The notes: generated by a model not told the origin, from the sequence alone. Shown: positions 52,297 to 62,331, counted from the stretch's first letter. The stretch: DNA of 64,000 nt from Salibacteraceae bacterium (GCA_018401875.1 JAGYJZ010000001.1:124001-188000), one strand, 5' to 3'. Translations and numbers: made by a program.

Positions 52297-52317
52297 TCGA
52301 TCACGAATAAAATACGC

Positions 52318-52350
52318 AAAGCCCGGATGAAAAGATCTGGGCTTTTTTTG
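52318..52350 (+). terminator. Rho-independent terminator after rpmB
   Basis: Arms AAAGCCCGGAT and ATCTGGGCTTT pair over 11-12 bp with one G-T wobble and loop GAAAAG, then a T-run. Confidence 0.88.
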
Positions 52351-52427
52351 TGCTTATAAGTCAACGGTTGTTCAAAAATGAACGAGATGCTTTCATCTTT
52401 AAGGAGCTTTGATCGTTGCTTTGCGCC

Positions 52428-53870
52428 ATGAGAATATTCCTGTTGTTTGTGGTGGCGTTGAACACCTATTTTTCACTTTCGCTGCTCGGTCAAGATGTGC
52501 CCACACCGAGCACCACCAATGTACCCCACTTTAAGATTGCTCCTGCACCGGCCATTCCCGAAGAACTTTCAGCAACATTCTTTTTTGAGAATCGCGAACG
52601 CCTGCGAGAAATTCTCCCCGATAGTTCGATGGTGGTGCTCTTTTCAGCACCCATTCGAAAGCGCACCAACGATATCGACTATCCGTTTCATCAAGATCCG
52701 GACTTTTATTATTTCACAGGTGTCAAAGAAGACAATGCCATGCTCGTTCTTTTCAAAACGCCTATGCGCATCAATGAAAAATGGTACCGCGAAATCCTGT
52801 TCATCGAAAATGACAACATGATCAAGCAAGTGTGGAACGGCCCTGTGTTGGGCTCTGAACAAGCCAAAGAGGTGAGTGGTGTGGCTACAGTGCTGTCAAA
52901 CACCGAATTCAAGAATATGAATTTTGATTGGACGACCATCGCTAACGTGTATTCCAATGAAAACCTTTTCATTGAGCTGAATGACGTGAAACACCCTGGT
53001 GATTTGGCAAGTATGGTCAATCATTTCAAATTAAAAACGGAACGGGCAGGAAAGAAAATATTAGTGAATGAAGGAGAAGACCTTTATGCCAAACTCAGGC
53101 AAAAGAAGTCTGCCAAAGAATTGGAAATGATGCAGCGCGCGATTGATATTACAGGCGATGCACATGTTAATGTGATGAAGATGATCAAGCCGGGCATGAC
53201 GGAGTATCAATTGCAAGCCATTCTTGAATATACCTTCCATTACAATGGTGCCAAGGTGGCATTTCCATCCATAGTCGCTTCTGGCGACAATGGAGCTGTG
53301 ATGCACTACACCCAAAACGATGCACTACTCATTCCAGGCGACATGGTGATTCTCGATATTGGAGCTGAATACGAAGGCTATGCCGCTGATATCACACGCA
53401 CAATACCTGTTTCTGGTGTTTTTACAGAAGAACAAAAACAGATTTATCAATTGGTGTTGGATGCACAAACGGTAGCCATCCGTTACGCCACCAAAGGCTA
53501 TAAGTTTTGGACTCCGCACGAAGAAGCATACAGAACTATTGGGAAAGGACTCATATCGCTCGGCATCATCACCGAGTGGGGCGATATTGGTAAATACTTT
53601 ATGCACGGCACTTCACATTACCTCGGACTGGATGTGCACGATGCAGGACTTTACTCGTCTTTGCAGCCCGGTGAGGTAATTACAGTTGAGCCAGGAATAT
53701 ACATCACAAAAGGTTCAGCGTGTGATGAAAAATGGTGGGGAATTTTTGTGCGTATAGAAGATGACATCTTGATCACCGATGGTGCTGCAAAAATTCTTTC
53801 AGAGCGCTCGCCCCGAAAAATCAGTGAAATTGAAGCTTTGATGGGAAATTCTAGTGCGTCTGCCGACTAG
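52428..53870 (+). CDS. Exported Xaa-Pro aminopeptidase (M24B)
   Basis: A 480-residue metallopeptidase removing N-terminal residues before proline. A signal peptide (MRIFLLFVVALNTYFSLSLL, cleavage near GQD) directs it to the periplasm. The aminopeptidase P N-terminal domain (RERLREILPDSSMVVLFSAP, DFYYFTGVKEDNAML) precedes the pita-bread fold with metal ligands in DIGAEYEGYAADITRT, HGTSHYLGLDVHD, TVEPGIYI and VRIEDD. ATG 52428 is chosen over an upstream TTG. Confidence 0.94.
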   Translation: MRIFLLFVVALNTYFSLSLLGQDVPTPSTTNVPHFKIAPAPAIPEELSATFFFENRERLREILPDSSMVVLFSAPIRKRTNDIDYPFHQDPDFYYFTGVKEDNAMLVLFKTPMRINEKWYREILFIENDNMIKQVWNGPVLGSEQAKEVSGVATVLSNTEFKNMNFDWTTIANVYSNENLFIELNDVKHPGDLASMVNHFKLKTERAGKKILVNEGEDLYAKLRQKKSAKELEMMQRAIDITGDAHVNVMKMIKPGMTEYQLQAILEYTFHYNGAKVAFPSIVASGDNGAVMHYTQNDALLIPGDMVILDIGAEYEGYAADITRTIPVSGVFTEEQKQIYQLVLDAQTVAIRYATKGYKFWTPHEEAYRTIGKGLISLGIITEWGDIGKYFMHGTSHYLGLDVHDAGLYSSLQPGEVITVEPGIYITKGSACDEKWWGIFVRIEDDILITDGAAKILSERSPRKISEIEALMGNSSASAD

Positions 53871-54292
53871 TTTGGCGGAACGCATTTTTGATTGAACAAC
53901 AGCACACTCGATTTTGCTTTTCTGCTGCCAGAGAAATAGATTGGAATGCCAACGCCTAAACACACTACTCCTGCCGCGAGATAGCCAGTCGGGAATTCGC
54001 TGCCCTTATTGAAGTGATAGTTTCCGAGCGTGGCGGCCGAAGTGACGATTCCGATGGCTGCCAGGAGCATTCCAAACGATTCTGTTTTTTTCCCATCTTC
54101 ATAGCGCTGAAGTGCCAAAGGGCAATCTTTCATCAGCACTTTCATTCGGTTATGCCCAACAGGCACAGGGCCTTGATAAAAACTGTAAGACAAGGTGCCC
54201 TCGTGCAACTGAAGCGAATCGGGAATGGTTTGCGCCTCAACGCGCGTCAACACCAAGTAGAAAAAGAGCAACAGGCAGTAAGCTGGTTTCAT
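53867..54292 (-). CDS. Hypothetical membrane-associated protein
   Basis: A 141-residue protein, family not recognised. A signal peptide (ending RVEAQ) is followed by a soluble stretch and two hydrophobic helices (MLLAAIGIVTSAATLG and YLAAGVVCLGVGIPIYFSG) with a Lys/Arg-rich end, so a small inner-membrane protein is likely. Stops on the last bases of the convergent aminopeptidase gene. The gap 54293-54521 has only the marC promoter motif. Confidence 0.7.
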   Translation of the reverse strand: MKPAYCLLLFFYLVLTRVEAQTIPDSLQLHEGTLSYSFYQGPVPVGHNRMKVLMKDCPLALQRYEDGKKTESFGMLLAAIGIVTSAATLGNYHFNKGSEFPTGYLAAGVVCLGVGIPIYFSGSRKAKSSVLLFNQKCVPPN

Positions 54293-54478
54293 GCAGCTAA
54301 TTAAAGCAAATTCGAAATTCGATCACAGCCTGTCTTAGAATATGGCGTATCAATTAATGCAAGACGAAAAGAATCCTCTCTTCGAGAGAAGGAATGAATC
54401 ATTCAGAGGCGTATGCTCGATACTCGTCTAAATACCTGAATTCGCTGCATTGCTTCGTCAAATTCTCGTGAAATAACT

Positions 54479-54486
54479 ATACTTTC
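54479..54486 (+). promoter_or_regulatory. marC -7 box
   Basis: TACTTTCG, one change from TAnnTTTG, about 35 bases before the marC ATG. Confidence 0.4.
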
Positions 54487-54521
54487 GCGCTTTCAAAAAA
54501 TGATTAAATTCATCGAATTAA

Positions 54522-55103
54522 ATGTTTGATTTAAAGGAGATTAGTACGGCAGGTATGGTTTTGTTTGCGGTGATTGATATTATCGGCTCTATTCCGATCA
54601 TTATTCAATTGCGCCAGCGCACTGGTCATATCCAATCAGAGAAGGCGAGCATCGTCTCGATGATCATCATGGTTGCCTTTCTTTATTTGGGTGATGAAAT
54701 CTTACAATTGATTGGAATAGACATCAATTCATTCGCCATCGCGGGCTCTTTTATCCTCTTCTTTTTGTCGCTCGAGTTGATTCTCGGCATCAAGCTTTAC
54801 AAAGATGATGAGCACCAGGAAGCCAACGTGAGCAGTACGTCAATCGTGCCCCTGGCCTTTCCTCTTATTGCCGGTGCGGGAAGTATGACTACGCTTATTT
54901 CGTTGCGCGCTGAATACGCCATTCAAAACATCATCGTAGCCATCATCTTGAATATCTTGGTGGTGTACCTAGTGTTGAAAAACACCAAGCACATCGAGCG
55001 GGTTTTAGGTCCTGGAGGAATTGCCGTAGTGCGAAAAGTATTCGGTATTATCCTTTTAGCCATCGCTGTAAAGCTATTCAGAACCAACCTTGGCTTGATG
55101 TAA
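54522..55103 (+). CDS. MarC-family integral membrane protein
   Basis: A 193-residue protein of the MarC/UPF0056 family with six predicted helices. Family blocks FAVIDIIGSIPIIIQL, FAIAGSFILFFLSLELILGI and PLAFPLIAGAGSMTTLISLR are clear. Possibly a small-solute exporter; the proposed role in multiple antibiotic resistance was not supported for E. coli MarC. Confidence 0.93.
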   Translation: MFDLKEISTAGMVLFAVIDIIGSIPIIIQLRQRTGHIQSEKASIVSMIIMVAFLYLGDEILQLIGIDINSFAIAGSFILFFLSLELILGIKLYKDDEHQEANVSSTSIVPLAFPLIAGAGSMTTLISLRAEYAIQNIIVAIILNILVVYLVLKNTKHIERVLGPGGIAVVRKVFGIILLAIAVKLFRTNLGLM

Positions 55104-55114
55104 GTTTCAAGCCT

Positions 55115-55122
55115 TACTTTCG
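55115..55122 (+). promoter_or_regulatory. GH3 gene -7 box, close to start codon
   Basis: TACTTTCG ends 6 bases before the ATG at 55129, predicting a nearly leaderless mRNA. Confidence 0.4.
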
Positions 55123-55128
55123 TGCCAT

Positions 55129-56607
55129 ATGGGGCTCAAATCAATCGTTGCTAAATGGCTCGCAAGGCGAGAAAAATCAAGTGTTTTAAGATGGTCGGGT
55201 AAACCGATCGAAGCTCAAAACGAGACCTTTTCATTTTTGAAATCTGCACTTGCAGTAACCGATTTTGGCCGAGACCATTCAATTTCAAACTCAACGACCT
55301 ACGAGCAGTGGAAGACACAAATCCCATTGCGCGATTACGAAGCACTGTTTCCCTACATCGACCGAATTCTGGAGGGTGAAGTGAATGTGCTGTGGAAAGG
55401 AAAACCCACCTATTTCTGCAAAACTTCAGGCACGACATCGGGCGCTAAGTACATTCCGATGAGCGACCACGGGATTAAAGCCCAAATCAAAGCTGCGCGC
55501 TCGGCATTGTTGCTATACATCGCAGAAACGGGCAACAGCTCCTTTATCGATGGGAAAATGATTTTTCTTCAAGGCAGCCCGAAGCTGGAGAAGAAGCAAG
55601 GGATAAACATTGGAAGATTGTCGGGTATTGTGGCGCATCACGTGCCCGGTTACTTGCAGAAAAATCGCATGCCTTCTTGGGAAACTAATTCCATCGAAGA
55701 TTGGGAGAAAAAGGTTGACGCCATTGTTTTAGAAACGATGAATGAAGACATGCGCTTGATCAGCGGCATTCCGCCTTGGGTTCAGATGTATTTCGAACGA
55801 CTTATCGCCAAAACGGGTAAAAAATCCATCCGCGAAATCTTTCCATATTTTTCGGTTTTTGCACACGGTGGCGTAAACTACGAACCCTACAAATCGACCA
55901 TGGAAAAACTGGTTGGTGATAACGTTGATTCCATTGAAACGTATCCTGCTTCTGAGGGATTTATCGCGTTTCAAGACCTGCAAAAAGAGCCGGGTTTGCT
56001 CTTAAATCTGGACGCTGGAATTTTCTATGAGTTCGTGCCTGTAGATGCATTTCATTCAGAAAATCCACCGCGATTTAAGCTCGATGAGGTGGTTGAAGGA
56101 GTGAATTACGCCATCATATTGAATACGTCTAGCGGACTGTGGGGATACGTGATTGGTGATACCGTAAACTTTGTTTCCACCGCTCCATACCGAATCACGG
56201 TAACGGGTCGGCTAAAGCATTTCATTTCCGCCTTTGGCGAACACGTGATTGCCGAAGAAGTAGAAACAGCCATGAGCGAAGTAGCCGCACGGATGCATTT
56301 CAATTTCACCGAATTTCATGTGGCGCCACAGGTAAATCCAAGTGAAGGCTTGCCATACCACGAGTGGTTTGTAGAGTCTTCTGCCGCGATTCCCGAAGGT
56401 TTTATCGATGCGCTCGATCAGAAAATGCAGTCGCTCAATCCGTATTACAAAGACTTGATTCAAGGAAAAGTGCTGAGTCCATTGAAGTTGAATCAGCTCC
56501 GCGAGGGCAGTTTTAACGCCTACATGAGCAGTCAAGGAAAACTGGGCGGACAGAATAAATTGCCCCGCTTGAGCAATGATCGAAACATTGCTGATAAACT
56601 TTCTTAA
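55129..56607 (+). CDS. GH3 auxin-responsive promoter family acyl-adenylate enzyme
   Basis: A 492-residue member of the GH3 family (PF03321) in the ANL adenylating superfamily. The P-loop-like YFCKTSGTTSGAKYIPMSD, the LSGIVAHHVPGYLQKNRMPS block, YPASEGFIAFQ and GDTVNFVS (ATP site) are conserved. Plant members conjugate amino acids to hormones; bacterial ones are common in Bacteroidetes with unknown acyl substrate. Monocistronic between marC and dxr, with the -7 box right before the ATG. Confidence 0.9.
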   Translation: MGLKSIVAKWLARREKSSVLRWSGKPIEAQNETFSFLKSALAVTDFGRDHSISNSTTYEQWKTQIPLRDYEALFPYIDRILEGEVNVLWKGKPTYFCKTSGTTSGAKYIPMSDHGIKAQIKAARSALLLYIAETGNSSFIDGKMIFLQGSPKLEKKQGINIGRLSGIVAHHVPGYLQKNRMPSWETNSIEDWEKKVDAIVLETMNEDMRLISGIPPWVQMYFERLIAKTGKKSIREIFPYFSVFAHGGVNYEPYKSTMEKLVGDNVDSIETYPASEGFIAFQDLQKEPGLLLNLDAGIFYEFVPVDAFHSENPPRFKLDEVVEGVNYAIILNTSSGLWGYVIGDTVNFVSTAPYRITVTGRLKHFISAFGEHVIAEEVETAMSEVAARMHFNFTEFHVAPQVNPSEGLPYHEWFVESSAAIPEGFIDALDQKMQSLNPYYKDLIQGKVLSPLKLNQLREGSFNAYMSSQGKLGGQNKLPRLSNDRNIADKLS

Positions 56608-56675
56608 TTTTCCATGATAATGGCGCCTTTTAGTGGCCTTAGTTTCATTCTCAAAGCGCATCTTTGCAGCCCTTT

Positions 56676-57839
56676 ATGAGTGAAGAAAAAAAACGCGGAA
56701 TTGCCATTTTAGGTTCTACAGGAAGCATTGGAACACAAGCACTTGACGTGATTGAGGCTCAATCTCAACATTTTTCAGTGGAAGTACTGACAGCAGGCAG
56801 CAATGCTGATTTGCTGATCGAGCAAGCCCAAAAGTTTAAACCCAACACGGTGGTGATTGGTGACGAATCAAAATACAAGGCCGTAAGCGATGCCCTTTGG
56901 GACTATGGCATAAAGGTGTTTGCGGGAGCAGAGGCGCTCGAACAGGTAGTTGAAATGGAGTCGGTGGATATTGCGTTGACAGCCTTGGTTGGCTTCGCAG
57001 GACTTAAACCAACCATGAAAGCGATCGCTGCGGGCAAACACATTGCTTTAGCGAACAAAGAAACACTTGTTGTTGCTGGTGAGTTGGTGACCAAAGCCGC
57101 TCAGAATGCAGGCGTGAATATTTATCCTGTCGACTCAGAGCACAGCGCGATTTTTCAATGTTTGGCAGGTGAGTTTCACAATCCAATCGAAAAGATTTAT
57201 TTGACGGCTTCAGGCGGACCGTTTCGCGGGAAGAAAAGGGACGAGTTGGTCGGAGTAACAAAAGCACAAGCCTTGAAGCATCCCAACTGGGAAATGGGCG
57301 CTAAAATAACGATCGACTCAGCAACGCTGATGAATAAGGGCTTAGAGGTGATCGAAGCCAAGTGGTTGTTTGCATTGAAACCCGATCAAATTGATGTGAT
57401 TGTGCATCCACAAAGCATCATTCACAGCATCGTGCAGTTTACTGATGGCAGCATGAAGGCGCAGATGGGATTGCCAGACATGAAACTACCGATTCAATAC
57501 GCTTTGGGTTATCCCAACCGCTTGTCATCCGATTTTCCGAGGTTTAACTTCATGGATTATCCATCCCTCACTTTTGAGCAAGCCGATACCGAAACCTTTG
57601 GTAACCTTGCATTAGCATTCAAAGCCATGCAAAAAGGCGGCAACATGCCGTGCATATTGAATGCCGCCAACGAAATTGCTGTTGCAGCGTTCTTAAACGA
57701 TGAAATAAAATTCCTTCAAATTCACGAAGTGATCCAGCAAACCATGGAAAGTGCAACGTTTATAGAGCACCCAACCTTGGAGCAATACATTGAGACAGAT
57801 AACGAGGCCAGGGCCTTCACAAAAGAACTGATAACGTAA
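56676..57839 (+). CDS. dxr: 1-deoxy-D-xylulose 5-phosphate reductoisomerase
   Basis: A 387-residue MEP-pathway enzyme making 2-C-methylerythritol 4-phosphate. NADPH loop LGSTGSIGTQALDV, ALANKETLVVAGELV, metal/substrate motif PVDSEHSAIFQCL, TASGGPFRG and HPNWEMGAKITIDSATLMNK are diagnostic. ATG 56676 is preferred to the in-frame TTG at 56664. rseP follows after a single base. Confidence 0.96.
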   Translation: MSEEKKRGIAILGSTGSIGTQALDVIEAQSQHFSVEVLTAGSNADLLIEQAQKFKPNTVVIGDESKYKAVSDALWDYGIKVFAGAEALEQVVEMESVDIALTALVGFAGLKPTMKAIAAGKHIALANKETLVVAGELVTKAAQNAGVNIYPVDSEHSAIFQCLAGEFHNPIEKIYLTASGGPFRGKKRDELVGVTKAQALKHPNWEMGAKITIDSATLMNKGLEVIEAKWLFALKPDQIDVIVHPQSIIHSIVQFTDGSMKAQMGLPDMKLPIQYALGYPNRLSSDFPRFNFMDYPSLTFEQADTETFGNLALAFKAMQKGGNMPCILNAANEIAVAAFLNDEIKFLQIHEVIQQTMESATFIEHPTLEQYIETDNEARAFTKELIT

Positions 57840-57840
57840 C

Positions 57841-59160
57841 ATGGAAGTATTTTTAATCAAGGCCGCACAGCTCATTTTGAGCCTTTCTATTTTGGTGATC
57901 TTGCACGAATTGGGGCATTTCATTCCTGCCAAACTGTTCGGCACAAGGGTCGAAAAGTTTTACCTCTTTTTTGATCCATGGTTTTCGCTGTTTAAGTTTA
58001 AAAAAGGCGACACGGAATACGGCATTGGCTGGCTTCCATTAGGCGGCTACGTGAAAATATCAGGAATGATAGACGAGTCGATGGACAAAGATCAATTGGC
58101 ACAAGAACCGCAACCACACGAGTTTAGAAGTAAGCCAGCGTGGCAGCGATTGATCATTATGCTGGGTGGAGTAACGGTAAACTTGGTGCTCGGATTTTTG
58201 ATCTATAGCATGATTCTGTTCACTTGGGGGAAAGAGCGCTTACCGCTTGAGAACCTTGAATACGGAGTTTATGTTGACAGCACGATGCTCGATTTTGGCT
58301 TGCAGGATGGCGATAAGATTATGGCCGTTCAAGATGGAAATGTTGACTATTACGAAGAGTTGGGAAAAGAAATCTTGATCAACGGAGCTCGCGTGTTGAG
58401 CATCGAGCGCAACGGTGAAGCCATGACCGTGCAGCTTCCTGCCGATGTAGAGCAAGTGATTTTGGCCAATGAAGTGAGGGTGTTGTTTTCGCCCCGCTAT
58501 CCGTTTGCGGTTGACAGTGTGGTGCCAGGAAGCGCGGCCGAAGCAGCGGGTTTGTTGAGGCATGACCGAATTGTGGCCGTTGCAGGAGAACCTACCGAAG
58601 GCATTGTGGAAGGTTTGAAAGCGGTGCGCTCACACAAATCTGAAACGGTGACGATCGAGATTGAGCGCGATGGCAATGTGATTTCAAAAGAGGTGGCGAT
58701 TAGCGAAGAGGGAAGGATCGGAATCGGTTTAAAAAGTATCACCGACTACGTAGAAACAGAAACGTACAAATATGGATTTTGGCAAGCAATTCCTGCCGGG
58801 GTGCAAGAAACTAAAGACATTTTGGGCAACTACATCACGAGCATGAAGTTGGTCTTCACCAAAGAAGGAGCCTCTCAAATCGGTGGCTTTGGCGCCATTG
58901 GTGGGTTGTTTCCCGCCACGTGGAATTGGCAAACATTCTGGAGCATGACGGCATTCTTGTCGCTGATTTTAGCATTCATGAACATTCTTCCGATTCCTGC
59001 GCTTGACGGTGGACACGTCATGTTCTTACTCTACGAAATGATCACAGGACGCAAGCCGGGAGATAAGTTTTTAGAATACGCCCAAATGACAGGAATGATC
59101 TTGTTACTCGGATTGTTGGTCTTCGCCAACGGAAACGATATTCTGCGCGCGTTTCGATAA
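57841..59160 (+). CDS. rseP: Site-2 intramembrane protease RseP
   Basis: A 439-residue zinc protease in the inner membrane that cleaves anti-sigma factors and signal-peptide remnants. HELGH (22-26) lies in helix 1; PDZ region around SVVPGSAAEAAGLLRHDRIV; the second metal motif NILPIPALDGGHV is near the C-terminus, followed by two helices. Directly downstream of dxr, the usual Bacteroidetes order. Confidence 0.95.
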   Translation: MEVFLIKAAQLILSLSILVILHELGHFIPAKLFGTRVEKFYLFFDPWFSLFKFKKGDTEYGIGWLPLGGYVKISGMIDESMDKDQLAQEPQPHEFRSKPAWQRLIIMLGGVTVNLVLGFLIYSMILFTWGKERLPLENLEYGVYVDSTMLDFGLQDGDKIMAVQDGNVDYYEELGKEILINGARVLSIERNGEAMTVQLPADVEQVILANEVRVLFSPRYPFAVDSVVPGSAAEAAGLLRHDRIVAVAGEPTEGIVEGLKAVRSHKSETVTIEIERDGNVISKEVAISEEGRIGIGLKSITDYVETETYKYGFWQAIPAGVQETKDILGNYITSMKLVFTKEGASQIGGFGAIGGLFPATWNWQTFWSMTAFLSLILAFMNILPIPALDGGHVMFLLYEMITGRKPGDKFLEYAQMTGMILLLGLLVFANGNDILRAFR

Positions 59161-59281
59161 TTCAAGAGGCTTCATTGCTCAAAGAACTCTGCAATTGAGC
59201 ATTGCTTTTCCAGTTCCTCACATTTTTTCGGTTAATCGCGTTTAAACACGTGCAATACTCACTTTTTATCGATGCAAAGCC

Positions 59282-59698
59282 TTAAATCTCGAGCAACCAC
59301 GAAATGGCTGCTCGATCGCTGTTGAAGGTTTTGAATTTGGTGTTGGCCTCAACATTCAGTTTTTCATACATCCTAGAAAGCGTCAATGCGATCGTGTTTG
59401 TGGTGTAAACGGCTGCTCTTACAGAATTGAATTTTCCCGTACCGCGCTTCATTTCTTTTGAAAAACGCATCAAGTCTTTCATTTTCATGGTGCTGTATAA
59501 CTCACCGGCACGGTGGTAAATTTTTAAATCATCCGGCAAGTTCGTTGAATTGTCGAGGTATTGGATGAGTCGTTCGATATCCGCCTTTTCAATAGTAATT
59601 GAATAGTTCATCTGGAGGATGTTCGTCTCTTCGTCAAATTCTATACTCACCATGCTTCCTGCGTTTAATCCTCTTCCTCGCACAGCAGATAACGTCAT
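59282..59698 (-). CDS. SpoIIAA-like/STAS-fold hypothetical protein
   Basis: A 138-residue soluble protein. The pattern VSIEFDEETNILQMNYSITI followed by KADIERLIQYLD and MKDLMRFSKEM with a late VYTTNTIALTLSRMYE resembles SpoIIAA-like (STAS/SEC14) single-domain proteins of Bacteroidetes. There is no serine switch motif. Function unknown. The start may instead be the internal Met at residue 16 (MVSIEFDE). Gap 59161-59281 is empty. Confidence 0.65.
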   Translation of the reverse strand: MTLSAVRGRGLNAGSMVSIEFDEETNILQMNYSITIEKADIERLIQYLDNSTNLPDDLKIYHRAGELYSTMKMKDLMRFSKEMKRGTGKFNSVRAAVYTTNTIALTLSRMYEKLNVEANTKFKTFNSDRAAISWLLEI

Positions 59699-59861
59699 TC
59701 ACCTAAAGTATTGAATTTTTTATTTGCAGACCTTATTAAATGTTCTGTGTTGATTGATGAAGTTTTTTTTCGTTTTGATTGTAAGCCTTGAATTTTTTTT
59801 GATTTTTTTATGTCTTAATGTCAGCAAATTCATTTGGCTCGGCTTTCGCTAAGCATTCTTA

Positions 59862-61598
59862 ATGAGCAAACAAAAAGTAAGTTACGGGTGGGCGTTTAAA
59901 GAATTTATCTGGCCGCGCAGGGCAATTATTTCGGTGGGATTGGTGTTGATCATCGTGCGAAGTTTGGCAGGTTTAGTCTTGCCGTATGCCAGCAAGAGCT
60001 TGATCGATGATGTGATTCCCTCGCGCGACATGGATACGCTTTGGCTGCTGCTTATCGTGGTGTCATCGGCTATTTTAGTGCAGGCCGTGAGTTCGTTTTC
60101 ACTGACGCGTTTGCTCAGCGTTGAGGCGCAGCACCTGATTTCTGTGTTGCGCGCTGCGGTTCAACGAAAGCTGCTTTCACTCCCAATCAGTTTTTTTGAC
60201 AACAACAAGTCGGGTGCCTTGGTTTCGCGCGTCATGACAGACGTGGAAGGTGTTAGAAATTTGGTGGGAACAGGATTGGTGCAATTGATCGGAGGAACGC
60301 TCACCGCCATCATTTCACTCGTGATTTTGATCCGTCTCAACGCCACTATGACGGTTTTTGTATTGGTTCCAGTAGCCATTTTTGCCGTCATCGCCTTGAA
60401 AGCATTCGGATACATTCGACCCATTTTTAGGGATCGCGGGAAGATCAATGCCGAAGTGACTGGGCGTTTGACTGAAACCCTCAATGGCGTGCGCGTAATT
60501 AAAGGATTCAACGCTGAAGAACAAGAGAACAGAACATTCGAAGAAGGAGTGGAGCGCCTCTACCTCAACGTGAAAAAAAGCCTCACTGCCACTGCGCTGA
60601 TTACGAGTTCATCTACTTTCCTTCTCGGATTGGCCTCTGCTGGAATTATGGGCATCGGAGGTTACTTTATCATGAATGATGAGATGACCTATGGTGAGTT
60701 CGTCTCCTTTACGCTGTTTCTCGGATTTATGATCGCACCGATCGTTCAAATGAGCAACATTGGCAGTCAGCTCACTGAAGCCATGGCAGGACTCGATCGC
60801 ACCCAAGAATTGATGAACATGACCGAAGAAGACGATGCTGAACAACGCAGCGTATTGCTTGAGCGTGTGAAAGGCGACATCGTATTCAACAATGTTTCGT
60901 TCAGTTATGAAGACAACAAGGAAGTGCTGCACTCGATTTCATTCGAAGCTCCAGCTGGAAGTGTCACCGCTTTGGTGGGTTCATCAGGTTCGGGCAAGAC
61001 AACCATTGCCGGCCTAGCAGCTTCATTTCTCAATCCGCAAGGTGGCAAAGTGACCATCGATGGCACTGACCTTTCAACGGTGAATTTGAGCAGCTATCGC
61101 GCGCATTTGGGCGTGGTGCTTCAAGACGATTTCTTGTATGAAGGCACAATAAGAGAAAATATTTTGTTTCCGCGTCCTGACGCTACTGAAGAACAACTTC
61201 AAGCCGCAGTGAAAGGCGCTTACGTCAATGAATTCACCGATCGGTTTGAAGAAGGATTAGAAACAGTGATCGGTGAGCGGGGCGTGAAACTTTCAGGTGG
61301 CCAGCGCCAGCGTATTTCCATTGCCCGCGCATTGCTCGCTGACCCAAAAATCATCATCCTTGACGAAGCCACATCCAACCTCGATACCGAGAGCGAATCT
61401 TACATTCAAAAGAGTTTAAACCAGCTGATGAAAGACCGCACCACCTTTGTGATTGCCCACCGATTGAGCACCATTCAGCAAGCCGATCAAATTTTGGTGA
61501 TCGAAGATGGAAACATCGTGGAGCGTGGAAAGCATCACGATTTGATCGAGAAAAAAGGCCGATATTACCAACTCTACACCTACCAAAGTCGCATTTAA
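59862..61598 (+). CDS. ABC transporter, fused permease/ATPase (type IV exporter)
   Basis: A 578-residue half-transporter that acts as a dimer to export lipids, peptides or drugs. Six membrane helices (about 20-300) precede the nucleotide-binding domain with Walker A GSSGSGKTT, Q loop VVLQDDFLY, signature LSGGQRQRIS, Walker B IIILDEATS and the switch His in IAHRLST. It is MsbA/LmrA-like in layout; substrate cannot be inferred. No partner half-transporter is adjacent. Confidence 0.94.
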   Translation: MSKQKVSYGWAFKEFIWPRRAIISVGLVLIIVRSLAGLVLPYASKSLIDDVIPSRDMDTLWLLLIVVSSAILVQAVSSFSLTRLLSVEAQHLISVLRAAVQRKLLSLPISFFDNNKSGALVSRVMTDVEGVRNLVGTGLVQLIGGTLTAIISLVILIRLNATMTVFVLVPVAIFAVIALKAFGYIRPIFRDRGKINAEVTGRLTETLNGVRVIKGFNAEEQENRTFEEGVERLYLNVKKSLTATALITSSSTFLLGLASAGIMGIGGYFIMNDEMTYGEFVSFTLFLGFMIAPIVQMSNIGSQLTEAMAGLDRTQELMNMTEEDDAEQRSVLLERVKGDIVFNNVSFSYEDNKEVLHSISFEAPAGSVTALVGSSGSGKTTIAGLAASFLNPQGGKVTIDGTDLSTVNLSSYRAHLGVVLQDDFLYEGTIRENILFPRPDATEEQLQAAVKGAYVNEFTDRFEEGLETVIGERGVKLSGGQRQRISIARALLADPKIIILDEATSNLDTESESYIQKSLNQLMKDRTTFVIAHRLSTIQQADQILVIEDGNIVERGKHHDLIEKKGRYYQLYTYQSRI

Positions 61599-61628
61599 AT
61601 CTGAGGTTTTGTAAGGGCTTGAGGGCCG

Positions 61629-62123
61629 TCATTTCAGCTTAAAACTCCATTCGAACCACACTTTGGTGACTACTTCACCTTCGGCATTTTTGCCTTCGCT
61701 AATCATGGTGATTTTTTGGCCTTCGTTGCTTTCGATGGCTTTCGTTACCGTGTCATACACTTCATTTCCTTGCGTGCATTCAAACACGATCGTGTCGGAG
61801 GCTTTTTTGTAAAACTCACACCGAAGCTCGGTCACCAACATCGAAACTTTCGCGCGTCCTTCGATGGCAAGTATCGCCAACAAACCCGTTGAAAACTCGG
61901 CCGCACCAGCTTGCGCTGCAAAGTAGATCGATCGAAATGGGTTTTGTGTTTTCTTGATGAAGGGAATGGAAACAACGGCACGCTCGGCATTCAAATGCTG
62001 CAATTTTACACGCCAAAATAACAAGCTCGGCAGCTTCCTCCAAAAGAAGAACTTCAGCTTCCAAGACGAACTCAGGTCTTTTATCATCGCGGCTGCTTTC
62101 GGATGGATTTCTCTGGTGTTCAT
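61629..62123 (-). CDS. DUF4442 (hotdog-fold, PaaI-like) protein
   Basis: A 164-residue protein of the DUF4442 hotdog family, related to acyl-CoA thioesterases. AERAVVSIPFIKKTQNPFRS, IYFAAQAGAAEFSTGLLAIL and ITMISEGKNAEGEVVTKVWF are the core strands and helix. Catalytic residues of known thioesterases are not obvious. Convergent with the ABC transporter gene and divergent from katG. Confidence 0.82.
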   Translation of the reverse strand: MNTREIHPKAAAMIKDLSSSWKLKFFFWRKLPSLLFWRVKLQHLNAERAVVSIPFIKKTQNPFRSIYFAAQAGAAEFSTGLLAILAIEGRAKVSMLVTELRCEFYKKASDTIVFECTQGNEVYDTVTKAIESNEGQKITMISEGKNAEGEVVTKVWFEWSFKLK

Positions 62124-62323
62124 GGTTGTAGTTTTTGAAATGGTTGAAGTCTGTTTTCAGCAAGCAGAAAAGTACACTTAATGTTGACTTGCCAAAGTAG
62201 AGATTTTCTCCTCTTTTCTCGGGCAAGATTACTATCTTTCAAGGTAAATAGATTATAATTCAAACCAATGATTGTATTTGAATTATCGATGTGATTTATA
62301 TGTGATGGTTTAAACTTTAAAAA

Positions 62324-62331
62324 TACTTTCG
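62324..62331 (+). promoter_or_regulatory. katG promoter -7 box
   Basis: TACTTTCG, one change from TAnnTTTG, 28 bases before the katG ATG, in the 236-base AT-rich gap 62124-62359. No clear OxyR or PerR operator could be identified by eye. Confidence 0.4.
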
